12,342 nucleotides of DNA from Chitinophagaceae bacterium (lineage in GTDB: Bacteria; Bacteroidota; Bacteroidia; Chitinophagales; Chitinophagaceae). Shown one piece after another: positions 7,268-12,342 of this stretch. The notes below the pieces were generated by a model that ran no database searches, was not told the origin of the DNA, and saw only the letters and a list, made by a program, of their open reading frames with translations. The position numbers and the translations under genes were made by a program. The first letter of the stretch is position 1, and each line of letters opens with the position of its first letter. The stretch is from contig JAGOUF010000021.1 of the NCBI GenBank assembly GCA_018061385.1, positions 1 to 12,342 on the forward strand. The letters are read 5' to 3'.

Positions 7268-8212
7268 ATGGAAAATAAACTACAAATGTTTGAAAATAGA
7301 TTGCTGAAAGTGTATAAACACAAAAGCAAATTGGCCAAAAGGCAGGGCATTACTTGTTATAGAGTGTATGATCATGATTTGCCAGAGTTTCCGTTTTGTA
7401 TTGAACTGTATGAGGACAAAGTTTACTTAGCAGAATATTTACGTAGGCATGGCATGACTGATGAGGAGCATGAAGCTTGGTTAGAAATATGTGTTGATTG
7501 TATTTGCAAATTATTGAATGTTGAAAATGAAAATGTTTATATAAAGCAACGAAAAAGAAAAGCCAATAGGCATGATCAATATGAAAAAACTGATAGCAAA
7601 CAAGAATACTTTACGGTTGAAGAAAATGGATTTAAGTTTTTAATAAATCTTACCGATTATTTAGATACCGGTTTGTTTTTAGATCATAGAATTACCCGTA
7701 AAATGGTACAGGATGAATGTGCCCAAAAACGTGTGTTGAATTTGTTTGCTTACACTGGTTCTTTCTCAGTGTATAGTGCATTTGGGAAAGCTGCAACTGT
7801 TACTACTGTTGATTTAAGTAAAACCTACTTACAATGGGCTGAAGATAATTTTGCAATTAATTTATTGAAGGATGCCAACAAATATTCTTTTATACATGCC
7901 GATGTAAAACAGTATTTAAAAATATTGCAGCCCAATAGTTTTGATTTGGTAATTATGGATCCGCCAACATTTAGCAATAGCAAAAGAATGAAGGATATTT
8001 TGAGTATTCAAGAAGATCATGTGGAATTAATTGAGGATGTATTACAAGCATTATCGCCTAACGGAGTTTTATATTTTAGTACGAACTACACCAAATTTAT
8101 TTTAGATGTAGAAAACATCAAAGCAAGTTCTATAAAAGATATTACAAGAGCTACCACACCTTTTGATTTTGAAGGGAAGTTGAAAAGATGGTGTTACAAA
8201 ATTATAAAGTAG
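7268..8212 (+). CDS. rlmK: RlmK-like 23S rRNA methyltransferase (class I SAM-dependent), stand-alone
   Basis: This 314-residue protein corresponds closely to the C-terminal RlmK half of E. coli RlmKL, which makes m7G2069 in 23S rRNA. It opens with FENRLLKVYKHKSKLAKRQG and CYRVYDHDLPEF (30-41), as RlmK does. The signature LTDYLDTGLFLDHR follows at 128-141. SAM-binding motif I is VLNLFAYTGSF (156-166), TTVDLS (179-184) is the acidic loop, and MDPPTFSNSKRM (230-241) is motif IV. The RlmL half (THUMP domain and m2G2445 methyltransferase) is absent; no sequence for it lies upstream. The same reaction is expected, but the exact target base is inference. The gene is divergent from deoC and ends two bases before the convergent ABM gene. 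The ATG at 7268 is preceded by AAATAAG, without a strong Shine-Dalgarno. Confidence 0.88.
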   Translation: MENKLQMFENRLLKVYKHKSKLAKRQGITCYRVYDHDLPEFPFCIELYEDKVYLAEYLRRHGMTDEEHEAWLEICVDCICKLLNVENENVYIKQRKRKANRHDQYEKTDSKQEYFTVEENGFKFLINLTDYLDTGLFLDHRITRKMVQDECAQKRVLNLFAYTGSFSVYSAFGKAATVTTVDLSKTYLQWAEDNFAINLLKDANKYSFIHADVKQYLKILQPNSFDLVIMDPPTFSNSKRMKDILSIQEDHVELIEDVLQALSPNGVLYFSTNYTKFILDVENIKASSIKDITRATTPFDFEGKLKRWCYKIIK

Positions 8213-8214
8213 TA

Positions 8215-8538
8215 TTAACCATTAGCATCAAATTCATAATCTCTTTCTACCAAACAAATTCTTGTTTTATATTGGCTGTACCATTTTTCTCTACCCAATT
8301 GTTGAGCAACTAAATGCTCTGAAACTTGTTTCCAATTTTTAATGGCTTCTAGGCTTTGCCAATAACTTACTGTAATGCCCAATTGTTCTCTTGCACTTTC
8401 ATGGCCTAAATATCCTTGCTGTTGTTGAGCCAATTCTTCCATTTGTTTTGCCATTGCTGCATAACCATTGTTTTCTTGCGTTCTTAAAGAAGTAAAGATT
8501 ACAGCATAGTAAGGTGGTTGGGGTGTTTGAGCTATCAT
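8215..8538 (-). CDS. ABM-superfamily (antibiotic biosynthesis monooxygenase-like) small protein
   Basis: At 107 residues this is one dimeric alpha-beta barrel (ferredoxin-like) domain of the ABM family. Visible family features are YYAVIFTSLR as first strand (10-19), a helix AMAKQMEELAQQQ (28-40), GYLGHESAR (42-50), GITVSYWQSLEAIKNWK (54-70) and a helix with VSEHLVAQQLGREKWY, ending in RICLVERDYEF. The closest recalled type is the YqjZ/Dgc-like stress or haem-degradation-related ABM group, but no catalytic function can be read off and many members are uncharacterised. Its ATG overlaps the coaE stop by four bases (ATGA), so translation is probably coupled. It converges with the rlmK-like gene with two bases between stops, leaving no room for a separate terminator. 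Confidence 0.82.
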   Translation of the reverse strand: MIAQTPQPPYYAVIFTSLRTQENNGYAAMAKQMEELAQQQQGYLGHESAREQLGITVSYWQSLEAIKNWKQVSEHLVAQQLGREKWYSQYKTRICLVERDYEFDANG

Positions 8539-9140
8539 GCAGTGGTATTGGCTAATTGTAAAAAATGTTGATGTAGTTTTATTACTTGTGGAATGAGTAA
8601 TTGCTGTTCATTGTTTTCTATTACAAAATCACAGAGTTTCATTTTAAGTGTTGGGTTAATTTGTTTGCTCATTCTATTCAACACATCTTGCCTACCAACA
8701 TTATCTCTGTGCATTACACGTTGCAACCTTACTGCTTGTGGGGCATTAACGCCAACTATAAAATCTAAATTGTTTGCACTACCTGCTTCAAATAATAAAG
8801 CTGCTTCTTTTATAATGTATGGTGCATGTTGTTTTGCAGCCCATTGCAAACCTGCTTCAATTGCAACAGGATGCACAATTGCGTTGAGTTTATCTAACTT
8901 ATAGGTATCTACAAAAACAATAGATGAAAGGTATTTTTTATTCAATGTATTGTTTAAAAAAACAGCTTCTCCAAATTCTTCTATTAAAGCTTGCTTAATT
9001 GTGGCATTGGTTTCCATTAATTTTTTGGCTTCTGTATCAGCATCAAAAACTGGTATTCCTAAAATTTTAAAAATTTGAGTTACTGTGCTTTTGCCACTTC
9101 CAATTCCACCTGTAAGTCCAATTTTTAGCATACAATTCAT
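8535..9140 (-). CDS. coaE: dephospho-CoA kinase
   Basis: CoaE performs the last step of coenzyme A synthesis, ATP-dependent phosphorylation of dephospho-CoA at the 3'-hydroxyl of ribose. At 201 residues it has the family length. The P-loop GGIGSGKST is at 11-19, the FDAD motif with Asp33 and Asp35 follows, then NAIVHP (86-91), KEAALLFEAG (111-120) in the CoA domain, the lid with VMHRDN (142-147), and RMSKQ (156-160). The annotated start MNC at 9140 and a second ATG at 9131 (Met4, MLKIGLTGG) are both possible; Met4 fits the usual N-terminus better. The gene lies after yajC, but a strong terminator intervenes, so a separate promoter is expected. It shares an ATGA overlap with the downstream ABM gene. 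Confidence 0.94.
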   Translation of the reverse strand: MNCMLKIGLTGGIGSGKSTVTQIFKILGIPVFDADTEAKKLMETNATIKQALIEEFGEAVFLNNTLNKKYLSSIVFVDTYKLDKLNAIVHPVAIEAGLQWAAKQHAPYIIKEAALLFEAGSANNLDFIVGVNAPQAVRLQRVMHRDNVGRQDVLNRMSKQINPTLKMKLCDFVIENNEQQLLIPQVIKLHQHFLQLANTTA

Positions 9141-9175
9141 TGCAAATTTGAAAAATGAAATTACTGATTAAAACT

Positions 9176-9208
9176 AAAAAGTCCGAAGCAAATGCTATCG
9201 GACTTTTT
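9176..9208 (-). terminator. intrinsic terminator between yajC and coaE
   Basis: AAAAAGTCCGA (9176-9186) and TCGGACTTTTT (9198-9208) are perfect 11-base arms around an 11-base loop that contains a further AGC/GCT pairing. On the minus strand it follows the yajC stop by 31 bases and leads into TTTTTAGTTTT, a good U-tract; the plus strand has one too. It should end most transcripts of the nusB-DUF1573-yajC group. Confidence 0.85.
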
Positions 9209-9239
9209 AAAAAATCAATTATTCTATAATTAGAAATGA

Positions 9240-9584
9240 TTATTTAGCAGTGGCCACTTTATTAATAGCAGCACTCCACTCTAAACTAATGGCACTTCTT
9301 TCAATTTTCATGTAACTACCAGGATTTACTTCTAACTGTAAAGTATTGTCTTCGTTTACTTTATTTACAGTTCCATGTATACCAGCAATGGTAACAATTT
9401 TATCGCCTTTTTGTAAGTTATCAATAAACTTCTTTTGGTCTTTTGCTTTTTTTGCTTGAGGACGAATCATGAATAACCAAAATACTAAAATGATACCACC
9501 CATCATTGCCAATGAAACCCACTGACTTCCTCCTGCTTGAGGATTTGGACTTGCCATTAAAATTGTAGAAAATAACGTTTGCAT
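9240..9584 (-). CDS. yajC: preprotein translocase subunit YajC
   Basis: YajC is a small single-pass inner-membrane protein that associates with SecDF and the Sec translocon. The 114 residues comprise a short periplasmic N-terminus with Gly/Gln, one membrane segment at about 23-41 and then the hallmark FMIRPQAKKAKDQKKF (38-53). After it a small beta domain contains LQKGDKIVTIAGIHGTV (57-73), the usual YajC core. The size is typical. It is transcribed after the DUF1573 lipoprotein, with a gap of 49 bases, and followed by the intrinsic terminator. No start other than ATG 9584 is attractive, because the second Met (residue 10) would remove part of the conserved leader only slightly; I kept the first. 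Confidence 0.93.
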   Translation of the reverse strand: MQTLFSTILMASPNPQAGGSQWVSLAMMGGIILVFWLFMIRPQAKKAKDQKKFIDNLQKGDKIVTIAGIHGTVNKVNEDNTLQLEVNPGSYMKIERSAISLEWSAAINKVATAK

Positions 9585-9633
9585 GTTCTATTTATTTATT
9601 GTTCAAAAATATTGAGATTTTACGAAATGTATA

Positions 9634-10092
9634 TTAAGGTTTTTTATTTACTGTTCCTTCAAACATTAATCTATGATCGGTATTGTTTATAGTATTTGCT
9701 CTAACCATAATAAATTTTTTCACATCGCCCATTTGTCCATTACTATTAAATTCTCCATTTACCCAACCTTCTTTACCTGGTTCAATTGCACCTTGTGAAT
9801 AGCTTGGTGTAGTACAACCACAACCTGCTTTTACCTCAGTTAAATACAAGGCTTTGTTGCCAATGTTTTTAAACTTAAATTGAACTTGAACGGTTGCTCC
9901 TTCTTCAATTGTTCCAAAATTGTAAACACTATCTATCCATTGCAATTGAGTATAATTTGCAGAGTCGGCAGCAATTTTTTCTAATTCACCTAAATCTTTT
10001 GGGTTAGCATTGTTTACTTTTTCATTACCACAACTAGCTATTAAAAAAGTAAAACCCACCAAATAAGAAAATATTATTTTATTCATACCCAT
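9634..10092 (-). CDS. DUF1573-domain lipoprotein
   Basis: This 152-residue exported protein has a lipobox, IAS-Cys21, after a hydrophobic segment (residues 6-18), so it is a predicted lipoprotein of the inner or outer membrane facing the periplasm. The DUF1573 domain at about 55-148 is recognised by VYNFGTIEEGATVQVQFKFKN (57-77 in part) and the signature AGCGCTTPSYS (89-99), then EPGKEGWVNGEFN. The domain is an Ig-like fold (ASPM-SPD-2-Hydin related), of unknown function, and very common in Bacteroidota. ATG 10092 overlaps the nusB stop by one base (TAATG), so the two are translationally linked; Met3 at 10086 is an alternative start. The gene order nusB - DUF1573 - yajC is characteristic of the phylum. 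Confidence 0.9.
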   Translation of the reverse strand: MGMNKIIFSYLVGFTFLIASCGNEKVNNANPKDLGELEKIAADSANYTQLQWIDSVYNFGTIEEGATVQVQFKFKNIGNKALYLTEVKAGCGCTTPSYSQGAIEPGKEGWVNGEFNSNGQMGDVKKFIMVRANTINNTDHRLMFEGTVNKKP

Positions 10093-11021
10093 TAATAAGT
10101 TTTCTTTTTAAAATCTACTTTTCTAATTTTTCCTTCAGCCAATAATTCTTTGTGTAAACCATCTAGAATACCATTTACAAATTGTCCACTTTGTGGGGTA
10201 CTATAATCTTTGGCCAAATCTATATACTCATTAATGGTAACTTTTGTAGGAATGGTTTCAAAATACAACAATTCGCAAACGCCCATTTGCATTAACAACA
10301 TATCCAATAATGCAATACGATCACTATCCCAATTTCTCAATTTTGGTTTAATTAATTCTAGTGCATATTCTTTTTTATCAATCATGCTGGTTAATAAAGT
10401 TTTTGCAAAAATCCATTTTTCAGCACTCACCATTTGTTGAATGTTTTGAGTTGGTTTTTGTAAAAAATTATTAATTAATTGTTGCATCATTTCGCCATCA
10501 TCATCCCAATTGTTAAACTGCTCTTCAATTTGTTCTTCAAAAATATTGTTGGGTAACATCAAAGTGTTGAAGATAAATTCTAGAATTTCTTTATCGGCTT
10601 TCTTATCTCTACTTTGTTCGGCTATATAAGTTTTATATTCTGGTGTTTCGGCAAGTTGCTGATACAGTTTTCTAATTAAATCTTTGTCTACAACATTTTC
10701 TGGCTTATCGTTTTCCAATGCTCTTTTATACGATTCATTTTCTAAAATTTGCCACAACAATAAATTGCCTGCAATTTTAGTATTTACATTTAAATCTTGG
10801 TAATTGGGTAAATTTTTTGCAGCTCTATTTCTAGAATCTTTTTCTGCATATCTAGCAATTTCTGTAATACAATACACTAGGTAAACAAATAATTCACGGG
10901 TTTTATCTAACTTCTTCTGCAACTCAAGTACAGGATCTTTAAACAACTTTGCATCTCCACTAGTTTCAATACCATACAACAGTTGCATTACTTTTACCCT
11001 AATATTTCTTCTACTAATCAT
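10092..11021 (-). CDS. nusB: transcription antitermination factor NusB (long Bacteroidota type)
   Basis: NusB binds boxA RNA with ribosomal protein S10 (NusE) and takes part in rRNA antitermination. The N-terminus MISRRNIRVKVMQLLYGIE carries the usual SRR..R..VMQ.LY pattern. The C-terminal third holds the canonical domain: DRIALLDMLLMQMGVCELLYF (234-254 in part), IPTKVTINEYIDLAKDYS (257-274) and GQFVNGILDGLHKEL (279-293). At 309 residues it is far longer than the E. coli protein (about 139). The extra is a helical insertion at about 60-200, typical of the phylum by recollection. It shares its stop with the start of the DUF1573 gene. Upstream is a divergent histidine kinase gene and a dyad in the shared regulatory region. 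Confidence 0.92.
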   Translation of the reverse strand: MISRRNIRVKVMQLLYGIETSGDAKLFKDPVLELQKKLDKTRELFVYLVYCITEIARYAEKDSRNRAAKNLPNYQDLNVNTKIAGNLLLWQILENESYKRALENDKPENVVDKDLIRKLYQQLAETPEYKTYIAEQSRDKKADKEILEFIFNTLMLPNNIFEEQIEEQFNNWDDDGEMMQQLINNFLQKPTQNIQQMVSAEKWIFAKTLLTSMIDKKEYALELIKPKLRNWDSDRIALLDMLLMQMGVCELLYFETIPTKVTINEYIDLAKDYSTPQSGQFVNGILDGLHKELLAEGKIRKVDFKKKTY

Positions 11022-11123
11022 TCGAAAAAGAACTTTATTTAAGGCTGCGAAAGTATTGGAAATTAGTATACAAATGGCTATTAATTTAAGTGAATTTTCA
11101 AAAGAGCATAGCTTTTTAAGAGT

Positions 11124-11150
11124 TTTGCAATAGCTGTAAAATATTGCAAA
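11124..11150. promoter_or_regulatory. 9-bp dyad in the nusB / histidine kinase divergent region
   Basis: TTTGCAATA (11124-11132) and TATTGCAAA (11142-11150) are perfect inverted arms with a 9-base spacer, centred about 60 bases before the kinase start and 116 bases from the nusB start. The 18-base centre-to-centre spacing and location between divergent genes suit a dimeric regulator site. It is not followed by a U-tract and no gene ends here, so a terminator is unlikely. Confidence 0.45.
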
Positions 11151-11196
11151 CTGGTGAAATGGTTTGTTATACCTGTATAAATCTTATTTTAGTAGC

Positions 11197-12342
11197 ATGA
11201 TTCAACAGTGGACCAATTGGCGTACAATTTTAACAATTTCTGCAATTTTAATAATTGGGGGAACAATTTACTATTCTACTTATTTATCAAAAAAAATTGC
11301 AAGAGAAGAGAGGATAAAAATTGAACAATGGGCCGAAGCTGTAAAATCGAATAGCGATCCTTCAATTAACGAAACCAATTTAACCAGCCGAATTCTTATT
11401 GAAAATAGTATTGATATTCCTCTTTTGGTACTTACAGAAAAAGATAGCCTTTTGGATTTTAGAAATTTAGATTCTGCCAAAATATTCAACAATAAAAAAT
11501 ATTTAGAACAGCAAATTGCTTTGTTTAAATCTTTAAATAAACCAATCGTTTGGAAAAACCCTTTAGATAGCACACAAATTAATAAAGTGTATTATGGTAA
11601 GAGTGCATTGTTAAAAGAAGTACAATACTACCCAATTGTTCAACTAATTATTGCTACACTATTTATTATTATAGTTGTGGTGGCACAACACAGCAATTAT
11701 AAGAGTACACAAAACCAAGTTTGGGCTGGCTTAGCTAAAGAAACTGCACACCAATTGGGCACTCCTGTAACTAGTTTACAAGGTTGGATGGAAGTTTTAA
11801 AAGATGTACAAGGCAACGAAAAAATTGTACCTGAAATTGAAAAAGATGTTCAGCGTTTGCAGCTTATTTCTGATAGGTTTAGCAAAATTGGAAGTACACC
11901 ACAATTAGAAGAAAAAGATCTTGTTGAACAGATTAACTATATGGTAGATTATATTAAAAAACGTTCTGGTGCTAAAGTAAAATTTGAATTAACTACCAAT
12001 ACGCAAGAACAAATAATTGCCATGATTTCTCCACCATTATTTGATTGGGTAATTGAAAACTTGTTAAAAAATGCGTTGGATGCAATGGATGGTATTGGTT
12101 CTATAAAAATAAATATACAAGATGAGGCTAGTAAAATAATTATTGATGTAACCGATACTGGCAAAGGCATTACAAAACAAAATGTAGCAAAAATTTTCAA
12201 TCCAGGTTTTACCACAAAAAAAAGAGGTTGGGGGTTGGGTTTAACACTTACCAAACGCATTGTACAACAATATCACAAAGGACATATACTTGTACTAAAT
12301 AGTGAAGTGAATGTTGATACAACATTTAGAATTGAATTATCA
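11197..12342 (+). CDS. membrane sensor histidine kinase (cut by window edge near its C-terminus)
   Basis: The open frame from ATG 11197 has 382 codons and no stop before the right edge; it ends in TTFRIELS, which is normally within a few residues of the C-terminus. A membrane segment lies at about 10-28, a periplasmic sensor of about 115 residues at 32-145 that I do not recognise, and a second membrane segment at about 147-163. The H-box KETAHQLGTPVTSLQGW has the phosphoacceptor His185. The HATPase domain has the N-box ENLLKNALDAM (287-297), G1 DTGKGI (320-325), NPGFTTKK and G2 GWGLGL (344-349). The residue after the histidine is Gln instead of the common Glu, which is frequent in this Bacteroidota subgroup by recollection. 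The response regulator partner is not in the window. Confidence 0.9.
   Translation, partial: MIQQWTNWRTILTISAILIIGGTIYYSTYLSKKIAREERIKIEQWAEAVKSNSDPSINETNLTSRILIENSIDIPLLVLTEKDSLLDFRNLDSAKIFNNKKYLEQQIALFKSLNKPIVWKNPLDSTQINKVYYGKSALLKEVQYYPIVQLIIATLFIIIVVVAQHSNYKSTQNQVWAGLAKETAHQLGTPVTSLQGWMEVLKDVQGNEKIVPEIEKDVQRLQLISDRFSKIGSTPQLEEKDLVEQINYMVDYIKKRSGAKVKFELTTNTQEQIIAMISPPLFDWVIENLLKNALDAMDGIGSIKINIQDEASKIIIDVTDTGKGITKQNVAKIFNPGFTTKKRGWGLGLTLTKRIVQQYHKGHILVLNSEVNVDTTFRIELS

Noticed and set aside
11280..12260. Minus-strand ORFs of 97 and 103 residues within the kinase gene
   Set aside because: They are antisense to the conserved sensor-kinase frame with intact H, N, G1 and G2 boxes, and resemble nothing.

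Overview
This AT-rich window looks like chromosomal DNA of a member of the Bacteroidota, most likely a Chitinophagaceae-like lineage. The evidence is a NusB of about 310 residues (the E. coli protein is near 140), the order nusB - DUF1573 lipoprotein - yajC - coaE, a histidine kinase with an AHQLGTP H-box, a stand-alone RlmK-type methyltransferase and the scarcity of Shine-Dalgarno sequences. The genus assignment is inference. Nothing suggests a prophage, plasmid, insertion sequence, CRISPR array or RNA gene.

Layout from left to right. (1) 1-1516, minus: the N-terminal 505 codons of gyrA, cut by the window edge. (2) 1517-1859: a gene-free gap with several small hairpins. (3) 1860-7089, minus, read right to left: deoC (deoxyribose-phosphate aldolase), a catalytic aldehyde dehydrogenase, a short ALDH-like protein without a catalytic domain, a secreted SPOR-domain protein and an M20D amidohydrolase. 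(4) 7268-8212, plus: an RlmK-like 23S rRNA methyltransferase, divergent from deoC. (5) 8215-11021, minus, read right to left: nusB, a DUF1573 lipoprotein, yajC, a clear intrinsic terminator, coaE and a translationally coupled ABM-family protein. (6) 11197-12342, plus: a membrane sensor histidine kinase, divergent from nusB and cut by the right edge very near its C-terminus.

How the genes work together. DeoC splits 2-deoxyribose-5-phosphate into glyceraldehyde-3-phosphate and acetaldehyde, and the ALDH next to it is the natural candidate to oxidise the acetaldehyde. The most interesting point is the second ALDH-like gene. It keeps the N-terminal part of the fold, has lost the nucleotide-binding and catalytic motifs, and ends in a segment resembling the last oligomerisation strand of ordinary ALDHs. 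The catalytic ALDH beside it stops just before that strand. Together they total 791 residues and look like a split form of the two-domain ALDH16 architecture, a catalytic domain plus a pseudo-ALDH domain. Two diverged copies of a CACAAAG-type intergenic repeat sit in opposite orientation on either side of the catalytic gene. The other genes are mostly housekeeping: replication (gyrA), rRNA transcription (nusB), secretion (yajC), CoA synthesis (coaE) and ribosome modification (rlmK).
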